64,000 bases of DNA. Source: Ooceraea biroi (lineage: Eukaryota > Arthropoda > Insecta > Hymenoptera > Formicidae). Positions 21,583 through 31,990 of the stretch are shown here, one piece after another. The stretch covers positions 8,752,663 through 8,816,662 of the forward strand of contig NC_039509.1 in NCBI RefSeq assembly GCF_003672135.1. The letters are read 5' to 3'. Numbering within the stretch: the stretch's first letter is position 1; each line of letters starts with the position of its first letter. The notes under the pieces are model-generated. The model made no database searches, was not told the origin of the DNA, and saw only the letters and a list, made by a program, of their open reading frames with translations. Position numbers and translations under genes: made by a program.

Positions 21583-22696
21583 AGACTTCCGTATACGACC
21601 CACCTCCGATTTTGATGAAATTTTACAGACATCTAGTACATACTAAATGAAGACGAATGACAAAAGTGTGAATGTGCGGAAACTTCTACTTTTTGAAATA
21701 TTCACATTTTAAGCTAAATGCATATTCGAGCTAAATAAAGTTTCAGATGCACTTTTTAGATGTATAAAAAGAAAAATAATTAGTAAATATTTACCTTTAC
21801 ACAGCTCGCACCAAATGACCTTGACATTGATCTTGACCCCTAACAAGGTCATTGACCTTTCCTGTCGGTCATTGTTTGTTCACTTTTGATTAAAGTAGTT
21901 TCGAAAAAGTCTTTAATTTCGATTAAAGCAGAAAATAATTTGTATTTACCTGTTTTGTGCTTTTGGTTAAAATAAAGAATACTTTGTATTTATAAACAAA
22001 CTATTCTATATATTAATGATTCACTGCTTTAAATAAATTTTGTTCATTCATATTCAAAATAACTACTATATTTTCGAAACTTATGTCTCCTTATGTGTAT
22101 AATTACCGGTTATATTTTCTGAAATTGGAGCCCCGGACATATACGCTCGGTTTTCAGTCCGCTTCGCGGGAGGGCGGGGAGGGAGGGGCTTTGTCCCTCC
22201 CCTCGCCGGCATCCATGCCGTATACCAAGTGATCAAAATCTGTGTGAAATTTGTTACACTGGTTCTGGCGGGGGGGGGGGGCGAAGCCCCTGCCCCCCGC
22301 CCTCCCGCGAAGCGGGCTGAAACCGAGCGTATGTGTCCGGGGCTTCAGTTTCGGAAAATATAACCTTTTACTTGTCGTGAACGGCTGAAAATTCGTGCAA
22401 AATCATTAAACTTCTTTTGTTAATAACTTTTTAGTAAACAACGACCGACTGCTAAAACCTTTTGAAGGTCACTCAGGAGGGTGACCTCTATAATATGTCA
22501 AGGACAAGGTGATAGGAGGTGGGTACGCTAATAGGTAGATTTACCAATCCTACATTTAAGACAATAATAAAAATTTGAATACCTCAGAAACTACACGTTT
22601 CCGCACATTCGCACTTGTGTCATAGACTTCATATAGTATATACTACATGTCTGTAAAAATTCGTCAAAATCGGAGGTGGGTCGCATACGGAAGTCT
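21583..22696. mobile_element. short inverted-repeat transposon, no gene
   Basis: Inverted ends of about 100 bp (21583-21685 and 22590-22696) start AGACTTCCGTATRCGACCC and contain CCTCCGATTTTGA and GTGCGGAAAC. The interior holds TTGACC-rich repeat DNA and the GC-rich palindrome at 22106. There is no coding region. It is probably a MITE-like element carrying another insertion. Confidence 0.65.
22106..22366. repeat. GC-rich palindromic repeat
   Basis: Arms of about 75 bp are inverted. Both start GGTTATATTTTCYGAAA, run through AGCCCCGGACA and GCTTCGCGGGAGGGCGGGG, and enclose a central GTGATCAAAATCTG. Related copies lie at 4660-4905 and, partly, at 53660-53710. The long G and C runs contrast with the AT-rich surroundings. 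Confidence 0.7.
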
Positions 22697-22699
22697 AGC

Positions 22700-24000
22700 C
22701 AAATAATAATACTGTAAATAAATGTAATAATGTTGAGTAGTCTATTCATGGCACTTTCAAGAATTCCTTTTCATCATTGCATACTTCTATAGGCAAAACA
22801 CAAGATAGTAAAAAGAATTGCCCAAATAATTTTCCTACTTCTATTCAGAAAAAGACATTATTAACACATAATCAACAACCAAAAAGCAGGAGAATTTAAT
22901 CTTTAACATATGCATTCGTTCTCTCTCTCTCTCTCTTTCTCTCGCTCTCGCTCTCTCGTTCTGTCGCTCCTGCCAATAAGTGAGTTAATCAAACAAAATT
23001 ATTAATTATTTATTCAAATAAAATATAAGTAAAGAGATGTAGTATGTTATATTTTGCAATAATCGCTTACTGTTCTGTAGATTTTGTAGAATGCTTGAAA
23101 GTCTCGATAATCTATACAGCTTGACTCTTTTTATTTAACAAAAGATCGTGATTCTTTAATCAATCAGCAGAGCTGTCTTCTGATTGGGTTGGTCTTCGAA
23201 TCTAATCATTGAAAGCAGACATTTTTATACAGAGATACAAAAATATAACAGATATACAAAAAATGTTTTGTAAAGCTCTTTGAGATGATCGATGTTATAA
23301 CATAGTATAACGTATAACACAGAAGCGTATGGGAAGCATATGAGGAAAATGAATGATGAAATGGGAATGAAATGAACGGGAAACGAAAGAAAAAGATACC
23401 GTGATAACAAGTGGTATTGACGCACTAGAAAAGTATTTTCTTGCCTTAAAAGGCAAGTAATAGAGTAAACTCTATTGCAGATATCTTCCAGATGTATTAA
23501 ATGATTTTCTAATATCTTGTCGGCAGATATCTCAACAGGGTCTTTCCTTCTTTGCAAACGCAGTATCACTCTACAAGTCATTATTAATAAGAGAATAATT
23601 GTTTTCATAAATAATCATACAAGAAATCATTACGAGATATTACGAGAGAGTGAGAAAACGAAAGAGCGAGAGGGTGAGAGAGAGCGAGAGAGCAATAGAG
23701 CCAGAAAATGAGAGAGCGAGAGAGTGAAAGAGTGATTTAAGAGATTTTATTTAAGAAAGCGACAGAACGAAAGAGTGACAGATCGAGAGAGCGAATGGAT
23801 ATATAAAAGAATAAAATCTTTGTTGCCGAGCGTTTAATAAATGCTTTTTTTACCTTTGTTCAAAATTATCCACTAGTCTACGTGAAATACGTTCGCTTTC
23901 GTTTGCACAAATTATCAACATCAAAATATCGATTTTAATCGATAGTATTGTAATCGCGTCACTTTATCAATAGTTACACTCAATTACTACGCAACGATGC
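22700..24000. other. AT-rich non-coding stretch with microsatellites
   Basis: No convincing gene is present. There is a CT microsatellite at 22918-22968 and a GAGAGCGAGAG-type tract at about 23640-23735. The frame at 23225-23608 on the minus strand has no recognisable domain and I leave it uncalled. Confidence 0.5.
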
Positions 24001-24215
24001 TTTTTTATATCCACGACGACCACGATGACGTTGCACCACTGGCATCGCACCACGTCGATGTTGACGACGTTGCCCTACGTCGACAACAACGACGACGTTG
24101 CACCACGTCAACAACGACGACGACGACGACAACGACGACGACGAAGGTGCACCACGTCGACGACGACGACGAGGATGACGTTGCACCACGTCGATGACGA
24201 CGATGATGTTGCTTG
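24000..24215. repeat. GTTGCACCACGTCG minisatellite
   Basis: Repeats of GTTGCACCACGTCG are separated by runs of GACGAC. Open frames on both strands reflect the periodicity. Similar arrays lie at 1243, 25155, 29845 and 30500. Confidence 0.8.
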
Positions 24216-24639
24216 CAATTTTTTATGTCTTTATTGTGAAATAAAATATGTCCTATGTATCACATTTTTTATAGTTTTTGCGATTTATCTTTATCGTAAA
24301 ATAAAACATTTCCCATGTATTATGTATTAAAATCAATTTTAATTCATAATAATTTTTAATTCATTATTATACATATTAATTTTTAAATCAGTTTTACTTA
24401 ATAATAAATTAAATCATGCATGTGTGAACAGCAGCTTGATGGATAAAATCGCTTTGCATGAGTATATGCGAACATACGTACGTGAGTCTGAACCAGAATA
24501 TGGAAACGGAAAACGGAACGTACGATTCTAACGTACGATTATAATATCTCAGGATTGACTGCACCAATTTTATTCGCATTGGTCGCGATCGAAAGCTCGC
24601 ATTCACATTTGGTAATTATTTAGTTTAACGGAGCAACCT

Positions 24640-24757
24640 CGGATGACCTTGACCTTGACATATATTATAGAGGTCACCCTCCTGAGTGACCTTCAAAAGA
24701 TTTTAGCCGTTGCTCATTGTTTATTACAAAGGTATTAACAAAAGAAGTTTCGAAAAT
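24640..24757. repeat. TTGACC-type dispersed repeat
   Basis: It carries ACCTTGACCTTGACATAT, GTCACCCTCCTGAGTGACCT and GTATTAACAAAAGAAG. The same phrases recur near 22455, 26700, 53370, 56588 and 63590, so this is a common short repeat. No gene is seen. Confidence 0.6.
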
Positions 24758-24762
24758 ATCAA

Positions 24763-24791
24763 GCGACGCTGTAGCGTCGCGACGCCAAGTA
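24763..24791 (+). other. terminal stem-loop plus CGCCAAGTA box (left end of P)
   Basis: The stem is GCGACGC (24763-24769) with GCGTCGC (24774-24780) and loop TGTA. The box CGCCAAGTA lies at 24783-24791. The right end (30398-30425) has CGACGC / GCGTCG with loop GGTA, then ACGCCAAGCA. E1 has GAGACAC / GTGTCTC in the same place, so paired changes keep the stem. Confidence 0.65.
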
Positions 24792-25154
24792 CATATAGAA
24801 CAAGGTTCCGAGCAATGAGAGCCAATGCATAGACATCGCGCGCTACCAAGTAGCTTATCCGGAATTTCACGTCAAATTCATGTCAAACAAACTTTTGATT
24901 ACAATATCTCAGGAACTAAAGACGTAATGAAAAATCTAACGATACTTTTATAACATAATGTAGATGCAAGCTTTCGATTGCGACCACTTCGAAAAACATT
25001 GGTGCACTCCATCATCAGATATCGTAATCGTATGCAACACTTGTGACGTTTCATTTTTCTCCAGATTCAGGTTCAGACTCACGTATGTACACTCGCACGC
25101 ACACAAGCAAAGCGAGTTTGTCCCAAAAGGCGCGTTCACATACGTACGATAGGT

Positions 25155-25365
25155 TCACGTCGCCGGAAGGTGACGGGGACGACGTTGCACCACATCGCAG
25201 AACGGCGACGGCGAAGACGTCGCACCACGTCGCAGGACGGCGACGGGGACGATGTTGCACCACGTCACCGGACAGCGAAGACGTTGCACCACGTCGCCGG
25301 ACGGCGACGGGGACGACGTTGCACCACGTCGCCGGACGGCGACGGCGAAGACGTTGCACGACAAT
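25155..25365. repeat. minisatellite in left arm of P
   Basis: Copies of GTTGCACCACGTCGCCGGAC alternate with GGCGACGGGGACGAC, in units of about 33 bp. The frames through it on both strands are periodic artefacts. It is duplicated in the right arm at 29845-30045. Confidence 0.8.
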
Positions 25366-25887
25366 ATCCAATCCAATAAGTTCATTCAAGCGACGCGGTA
25401 GCGAACAAAACAAAATTATCGTTATACAACACTTGTATCCGCAATATCCATAGAAAATAAAAAACTCTTTCAGAGATAACTAACAGACTGATATCTCTCT
25501 TCCTTTCTCATTCTCCACTTCTGCCCGGTTTCTTCATACCTCTCAATAGCTATCTTCCAGATAACTTAAAATTTATTTCTTTATTGAAACCTCTGATTAC
25601 GTATTTAACGGAGAGCTATTCTTCATACTACTCATTTTTGACACAAAGTGTCTAAAATGTTATTATAAATTGCCATATTCTGTCAGGTTGCAAAGGTGAA
25701 GAAAACTGATTCTACGAGATATCTTTTGAATAAAGTTATCGAGGGGTGAAAAAATTGGGCCTTAGTACATTATGTATCGGATACAGTATTGCAGCATTAA
25801 TGCAAACCAGTAAGATAGTATAAGATAAAAATACATCAATAATACTACTACAGTTTTGTTAAAAGATAATTACAAAAAGCAATGAGA

Positions 25888-26603
25888 TCATTAAAAAAAT
25901 CTTATAAAGGTGAAAAAAGTACGCCAAGTACATACAAAATCTCACCTTGTATGCAACAAAAAGTTAAAAATGCTTTTTATAAAAATCAAAACTAAATATG
26001 AAATCACTAGTTAACTAGCCAAGTACCTCGAAGCAATTCAGTTTGAGTATTTTATCGAAATGTTTTCCATGCATACTCTCTTATCACATGACGACAGTGG
26101 AGTACTTGGTCTGCCCGGGTCGCATTAAAACATGTTGTCCTACCTATAATCTGTACTGTACGTATAAATTATGTGTATCGACTAAGTAATGAAAAGAGAT
26201 ATTTATGACTTTCTTAATCTGCAAAACTGTAAATGTGTTCATTTTATTTCTAACAAGATTTGTGAGTCATTATTGAAAATCAAGATACAAAATACAGTAA
26301 AAATCAAGATGCTGTACAAATTTATATAAGACTTTTAGAAGATATTTAGAAGAAGACATGACCACTGCGACACGGGCACACCAAGTACATCAATGTCGTC
26401 ATGTGATAAGAGAGTATGCATGGAAAACATTTGGATAAAATACTCAAACTGAATTGCTTCGAGATACTTGGCTAGTTAACTATTGATTTCATATTTACTT
26501 TTGATTTTTATAAAAAGCAGTTTAAACTTTTTGTTGCGTACAAGGTGAGATTTTTTATGTACTTGGCGTACTTTTTTCACCTTTATAAGGTTTTTTCAAT
26601 GAT
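25888..26603. repeat. foldback element W
   Basis: Arms 25888-26131 and 26367-26603 are inverted, with a ~235-bp spacer. The outer ends have a short CTT-ATA-AAG hairpin, GTGAAAAAAGTA and CGCCAAGTA (25922-25930, 26560-26568). The inner ends have TACTTGGTC or ACCAAGTA next to GCCCGGG. A truncated third end lies at 26794-26830. No coding region is present. Confidence 0.75.
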
Positions 26604-26899
26604 TAAAATATCTCAGGAATTAAAGCCGTAATCAAAAATCTAACGGCACTTGTATAATAAAATGTGAGGTAATTATTTAGATTAACGAAACAACCTCGAA
26701 TGACCTTGACCTTGACATATGTTGGTTAGGTTAAATCACTTTCCTTCCTTCGTTCATATTCGTCGTTTATGTCTTTCAATATTCAAAATAACTACTACAT
26801 TAAAAAAACCTTATAAAGGTGAAAAAAGTAATGGCACCCCCCCCCCCCCTCGCAGGGTGTGTGGGTGGAAAACGCTTTTTTTCAGGTCTTTCCGTGTCG

Positions 26900-27085
26900 A
26901 AATAAACGGTGTCCAACTGAACGGTGCGCAACTGAACGGTGTCCAAGTAAACGGTGTCCAACTGCACAGTGTGCATTGTTCTGTGTCCAAATGATACATG
27001 TGCACATTAACGGTGTCCAAGTGAACGGTGTCCAAATGAACGGTGTCCACTTGCAACGTGTCCAAATAAATTGTGTCCAACTGAG
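26900..27085. repeat. 15-bp minisatellite AACGGTGTCCAACTG
   Basis: About twelve imperfect units of AACGGTGTCCAACTG lie just after a C-rich run (26837-26849). The 15-bp period leaves several frames open on both strands (for example repeated NGVQL). It sits in the centre of palindrome P. I do not regard it as a gene without transcript evidence. Confidence 0.75.
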
Positions 27086-27969
27086 GCGCTCCCGTATTAT
27101 TGATGTATTTTTATCTTATACTATCTTACCGGTTTGCATTAATGCTGCAATACTGTATCCGATACATAATGTACTAAGGCCCAATTTCTTCACCTCTCGA
27201 TAACTTTATACAAAAGATATCTCGTGGAATCAGTTTTCTTCACCTTTGTAACCTGACAGAATATGGCAATTTATAATAACATTTTAGACACTTTGTGTCA
27301 AAAGTGTGTAGTATGAAGAATAGCTATCCGTTAAATACGTAATCAGAGGTTTCAATAAGGAAATAAATTTTTAGTTATCTGGAAGATAGCTATTGAGAGG
27401 TGTGACGTCCCCGTCAAATTTTCGAACTTTATAGTATAAATAAATCATCCACCAATTCGGTCACCTTTAATTACTATATTGTCACAGGTAATACACATAA
27501 ATGGTAAGATATGCATCGTAATATTATCAATACACTTTACAATAAATAACGTTAAGCATATGTTGCGTAATAGCGTAATAGCGAAGAGAGAAGGAATAAG
27601 AATCAGAGTGGAAGGGGCACCGACTGTGACGTCAGCCCCCCTCCACATTCAGGCCATGCAGGAGCAATGCTCCGCCGATTCAGACACTTGTGTTCGGGAC
27701 GCGGTACCGTCAACTTCTATTCCTAACTTTCTCCATCCCTCCAGGGTCTTATTAAGTTGAATTTCAATTTCTAGTTAAGATTTAGTTTAGTTTACACGTA
27801 TCTTTAGCAGACCACAATTATAACCATTGTAACAATAGCGTTTATAATTTTTGTATTCATCATAACTGTTTGAATTACCAATTATACTTATTTTTAATTA
27901 TAATTTTGTGATTATTTACGAGAACCTAGAACCCCTCGATTTATTATTACACAAGTCAGTAGTGCGCGA

Positions 27970-27977
27970 TATAAATA
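27970..27977 (+). promoter_or_regulatory. TATA box of element Z
   Basis: TATAAATA lies about 120 bp before a strong splice donor, GAGAAAG|GTAGGTG (intron from 28094). Candidate acceptors just before the first gene are at about 28760 (AAATTAG) and 28775 (GATAAG). The arrangement suggests a promoter with a spliced 5' leader, as in X and Y. Confidence 0.5.
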
Positions 27978-28777
27978 TAACTATTCGAGTGAGTATCGGA
28001 ACGAGCCACCCGAAGATTGCATCAGGCGAACAAGCTGTTTGCTGACAACCGGAGAATCCTGGGGTCTAACCGGACAACCAGTGACTGAGAAAGGTAGGTG
28101 AATGATTTTATTATTAACAATAATTATTATTGAAAATTAATTAACAATTTCATTACCAGTATTTACGAAAGTGAACGAATAAACTTAATAACATCCATTA
28201 ACGAACAATATTATTATTGATTATATTTAGTTATGAAAGTCAAGTAAAGAATTTTAATGTTAATAAAATTATTTTATGAAGGTAAATTATTTTGATAGCA
28301 TTGATTACAGATTTAAAGTTAAGTTGATAAATCATTTTGATTTAAATTATGTTAAGAAAGTTAAATATTTAAAATAAAGAGTAATAGTTAGTTCAATTTG
28401 GTAAAATTATAAAATAGTTTTATTCGACACGAATATTTCGTAGTGACTATTTTGCTTCAACGTTGGAAAGCTAACAGAAAATTGGTACCTGCGTAAAGGG
28501 TTCGACCCTTTTTCTTCAAGGGTCGTGGAGGTTTACGAGTTGGAAAGTTTATGACCTCCGGTGGGTCTGAAAAGTCTCGGGTATCAAAAGGGTCAATTTC
28601 ACCCTGAGTTTCCTTTTTTCTCACTTTTACAGTTTAAAAGTAACAAGATTGAGAAGTCGACAAGCGAAAATATTCAAACATATATTTTGTGGATCGAATA
28701 GAATAAAGACGATTTTAAAAGATTGTTGCTTACTACATTGTATTGACATTTACAAATTAGAATGATGATGATAAGTT

Positions 28778-29131
28778 ATGGATTATATTAGAATACGACC
28801 TTTAACCCAACTATTGAGCGGTATTTATTGCCGGGAAGTTTACGCTTACCGCGATATTTTGAATCGCAATTATTTGTGTGCTCTTTGCATAGTTAATAGT
28901 GGAGAACACGAGATTTATTATTTCATTTATAATCATTTATTGAGCATTTGCACCTTTCCTTGCAATATTATCTGTGAAAATTGCAATTGTGCACTTAGCG
29001 TCACTCGATCAGCTCACGAATGTTACGAGTGTAGCAGGACTCCTTTACCGCCATCTGCTAACGAATCCCAGTTAGGTCAAACCGTGCAGCCGGATCGTAC
29101 GGTGGGCACATCGGTAATAATTCCCCAATGA
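28778..29131 (+). CDS. small multi-CxxC protein, gene 1 of element Z
   Basis: This 117-residue frame starts at ATG 28778. Three cysteine pairs are spaced NYLCALC, then IICENC about 34 residues on, then HECYEC about 15 residues later. A Pro/Ser-rich tail follows. The pattern suggests a small zinc-binding domain. Gene 2 and the frame at 39863 share the spacing, so they form one family. The stop overlaps the next start as ATGA. Function is unknown. Regulatory or nucleic-acid-binding roles are possible but not shown. Confidence 0.6.
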   Translation: MDYIRIRPLTQLLSGIYCREVYAYRDILNRNYLCALCIVNSGEHEIYYFIYNHLLSICTFPCNIICENCNCALSVTRSAHECYECSRTPLPPSANESQLGQTVQPDRTVGTSVIIPQ

Positions 29132-29553
29132 ATCCATTCGAACGAAGTTCGATTGTAAATACCCTCCGTTACGAGTCTTGGTGTTTGCAGGAATATTATT
29201 TTGAATTGAAAGAAAATAGAACTATTTCTTGCAGCGATTGTATTGCATCGGATACCGTATTAAACTTCACAGATTTTAATTTTGTTAGCCGACATTGTAT
29301 ATTGTTAAACCCAAATTGCGCCCCTCCATACCTTGAATGCGCCGGGTGTTCCAAATTGTTGGGTTTTTATAAGAAAATTTGCGAAGGATCGTGTGACATA
29401 TGTTCAGATACATTAACACATTTCTTGCTCGGGCGCACTACTAACGAGCTTCGTAATATAATAACTAGTCGTAATTACACCATAATCGCAATTTCACTGC
29501 ACCGCCACACCGAATTCCCGATTTCGCGTGACCAACCAGAAAGACAATCCTAG
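29128..29553 (+). CDS. small multi-CxxC protein, gene 2 of element Z
   Basis: This 141-residue frame starts inside the stop of gene 1 (ATGA, 29128-29131), in a different reading frame. Cysteine pairs are TISCSDC, YLECAGC and CEGSCDIC, the last two about 15 residues apart as in gene 1. The two genes look like a diverged tandem pair. The overlap implies termination-reinitiation on one mRNA, unusual for an animal gene but known from LINEs and some viruses. No known domain is recognised. Confidence 0.6.
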   Translation: MNPFERSSIVNTLRYESWCLQEYYFELKENRTISCSDCIASDTVLNFTDFNFVSRHCILLNPNCAPPYLECAGCSKLLGFYKKICEGSCDICSDTLTHFLLGRTTNELRNIITSRNYTIIAISLHRHTEFPISRDQPERQS

Positions 29554-29844
29554 GTCGTGGGGTATCCATCGGGCGTAAAAATCCGATAATAACGGCCAGC
29601 CCCTGCCATATCCGTTATTTCCTCAAAAGAAAAACGAGACGGGCCGGGACGTAACAGAGGTATGAAGAAACCGGGCAGAAGTGGAGAATGAGAAAGGAAG
29701 AGAGATATCAGTCTGTTAGTTATCTCTGAAAGAGTTTTTTATTTTCTATGGATATTGCGGATACAAGTGTTGTATAACGATAATTTTGTTTTGTTCGCTA
29801 CCGCGTCGCTTGAATGAACTTATTGGATTGGATATTGTCGTGCA

Positions 29845-30045
29845 ACGTCTTCGCCGTCGCCGTCCGGCGACGTGGTGCAACGTCGTCCCCGTCGCCGTCC
29901 GGCGACGTGGTGCAACGTCTTCGCTGTCCGGTGACGTGGTGCAACATCGTCCCCGTCGCCGTCCTGCGACGTGGTGCGACGTCTTCGCCGTCGCCGTTCT
30001 GCGATGTGGTGCAACGTCGTCCCCGTCACCTTCCGGCGACGTGAA
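29845..30045. repeat. minisatellite in right arm of P
   Basis: This is the reverse-complement copy of the array at 25155-25365, with the same unit structure. Confidence 0.8.
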
Positions 30046-30489
30046 CCTATCGTACGTATGTGAACGCGCCTTTTGGGACAAACTCGCTTTGCTTGTGTGC
30101 GTGCGAGTGTACATACGTGAGTCTGAACCTGAATCTGGAGAAAAATGAAACGTCACAAGTGTTGCATACGATTACGATATCTGATGATGGAGTGCACCAA
30201 TGTTTTTCGAAGTGGTCGCAATCGAAAGCTTGCATCTACATTATGTTATAAAAGTATCGTTAGATTTTTCATTACGTCTTTAGTTCCTGAGATATTGTAA
30301 TCAAAAGTTTGTTTGACATGAATTTGACGTGAAATTCCGGATAAGCTACTTGGTAGCGCGCGACGTCTATGTTGCTCGGAACCTTGTTCTTTATATGTGC
30401 TTGGCGTCTCGACGCTACCGCGTCGCTTGATCACAAATTGATATGACCTGTCAAATGGCATGAATTCGAGATAAGCTACTTGGTAGCGC

Positions 30490-30645
30490 CCGACGTTTAT
30501 GCAATGACGTTGCACCACGTCGACGATGACGACGACGACGACAACGACGACGACGAAGGTGCACCACGTCGACGACGACGATGACGTTGCACCACGTCAA
30601 CGACGACGATGACGATGACGTTGCACCACGTCAACGACGACGTTT
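30490..30645. repeat. GTTGCACCACGTCG minisatellite outside P
   Basis: Here GACGTTGCACCACGTCG units are joined by GACGAC runs, more like the array at 24000 than those in the palindrome arms. It abuts the PLE fragment at 30641. Confidence 0.75.
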
Positions 30646-31031
30646 TAAATATTTTAAGTTTGGGTGACAAATGTGGCTTGCCTACTAATACTAATAATAA
30701 AATTGACCGTGTTAATTTGATTTTAGACGTTGTTAAGAATTTTGAACTTTGCAATCACAGGTGTCTGACGAAGTCACTAATGAAACTCGTTGTCCTATTT
30801 CTAATTTATGACAAAAGTTTTTAACTAACAGACGTCATATAAGTTAATTAGACAGATACATTTATGACGCTTTCAACTCCTGCAAAAAATTTTTAAGAGA
30901 AAATGATTTGATGGTTACTAGAGCGGACAAAGGGCAGGTTACTGTAATTATGGACAAAAATGCATATAAAAATCAGATGGTTAAATTATTAGATGATCAA
31001 CTTATAAAAAATTGAACAAAGATCCTATTAA
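30641..31031 (+). pseudogene. PLE N-terminal fragment
   Basis: It contains LSLGDKCGLP and, in another frame near 30895-31010, TRADKGQVTVIMDKNAYKNQ. The latter matches TKADKGQVTVIMDRATY in the PLE at 48984. This is the segment just before the PLE RT core. The frame is broken in the middle. The fragment ends at 31031, where repeat E2 begins. Confidence 0.75.
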
Positions 31032-31032
31032 A

Positions 31033-31440
31033 CGTATCCTATTCTAAAAGAGGCGTGTTAACTTCGTGAAGTTCTTTTTTATCGAATAGTTGAGGCCTCT
31101 TTTCCGCGACGCTGATTGGTTATCTCGATTCGCGTTGTGCGTTATGTTCAGTTTAGATTACCATCGTGCGGCTGTCTTCGCGTGGAGGTTAACAATTTGG
31201 TAGAGTGTGATAATTGTGCATATAATAAATAACGTTTTTATTATTCGAAAACATTATTAATATTGAAAACTAAAATAGCGCGCGCCTGTGTTGCTAGTCC
31301 TATTCTAAAAAAGGCGTGTTAACATCGTGAAGTTCTTTTTTATCGAAGAGTTGAGGCCTCCTTTCCGCGATGCTGATTGGTACTCTCGCTTGGCTCGAAC
31401 CTCGTGTTACGAATGTGTTAGAATGCCAAAAAATGTCTGA
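31033..31440. repeat. repeat E2, reverse copy plus partial copy
   Basis: The phrase CCTATTCTAAAA(A)GGCGTGTTAAC with GTGAAGTTCTTTTTTATCGA starts at 31033 and again at about 31299. It matches 1740-1815 in reverse. No coding region is present. Confidence 0.65.
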
Positions 31441-31990
31441 AGTTGCGCGCGTGGCTCGCGCGTTGTGAAATTAGCCTCGTTGTGAATTGACGCGCCGTGA
31501 ACTATCGTCTATAGTGAAGTGGAGCTGTCACCAAGAAACGTTTGGTTATATTAACGTTTCTTCGTTGCCGCGCGCTAAATGTTTGACGAACAGGCATTCG
31601 AGCAGCGTCGTCAAGTGACAAATTTCTTGATGACACGCGAATATAAAAGGACCACACAGGATCGAGGTCCTTTTGGTATTCGGTTCCCGTCCTTTTCGCG
31701 TGTGTCTTGTGTTCGCGTGTGTCCGTGCGTTCGCCCGCTTACGCACTTTGCTTGCATTCTGCAATCTGCCGAATACGATTCGAAAATCCAGTTCAGATTT
31801 GCGTTCGAGTTCTTTTAGTGATTGTGATAACTATATACATTATAGTTAAAGGAATTGTGTTCTCATTATGTTCTCCGTGTGTTCGCGAGAAAGTCACAAG
31901 ACTTCTTATAACATTTGTTGGTCCTGAAGAAAACATATTGAAAGAAAAGGAAAGGAAAGATAAGGTAACTTAAGATTATATCTTTATATA
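31440..31990 (+). repeat. promoter-bearing, LTR-like sequence
   Basis: TATAAAAG at 31642-31649 is followed by CACACAGGATCG and TATTCGGTTCCC, a plausible start-site region. The block 31676-31896 is repeated at 32036-32180 plus 33777-33870, where element X interrupts the second copy. It could be an LTR or the 5' end of an unknown element. No coding region is recognised. Confidence 0.45.

Larger units (their letters stand above)
27401..29656 (+). mobile_element. TGTTACG-ended element Z (two-gene cargo)
   Basis: It begins TGTGACGTCCCCGTC and ends GGGCCGGGACGTAACA, with a 4-bp target duplication GAGG at 27397-27400 and 29657-29660. The empty site is preserved in the opposite arm of palindrome P near 25535, so the insertion is younger than the palindrome. 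At 2256 bp it carries a TATA box, a probable spliced leader and two overlapping small genes. The ends and duplication size match elements X and Y, but the interior is unrelated. No transposase or RT is seen. Confidence 0.75.
24758..30430. repeat. large palindrome P
   Basis: The left arm 24758-25849 (about 1.09 kb) is matched in reverse by 27094-27400 plus 29661-30430. The right arm is split by the TGTTACG-ended element Z. The arms look near-identical: a stretch of about 410 bp (25043-25453 against 29746-30156) gives the same translation in both. Each end is ATCAAG, a GCGACGC-type stem-loop, then ACGCCAAGTA or ACGCCAAGCA. The middle holds foldback W and a 15-bp minisatellite. No transposase is present. 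Confidence 0.8.

Noticed and set aside
23225..23608. 127-codon minus-strand frame
   Set aside because: AT-rich, hydrophobic composition with no recognisable domain, in an otherwise repeat-filled stretch.
25043..25453. 136-codon frame and its copy at 29746, identical in sequence
   Set aside because: Identity reflects the palindrome arms, and most of the frame is the 33-bp minisatellite. Both strands are open, so coding is not supported.
30641..31031. Possible CRISPR-like or tandem array next to the minisatellite
   Set aside because: Units are contiguous with simple-sequence spacers. This is a eukaryotic minisatellite, and the following DNA is PLE coding remnant.
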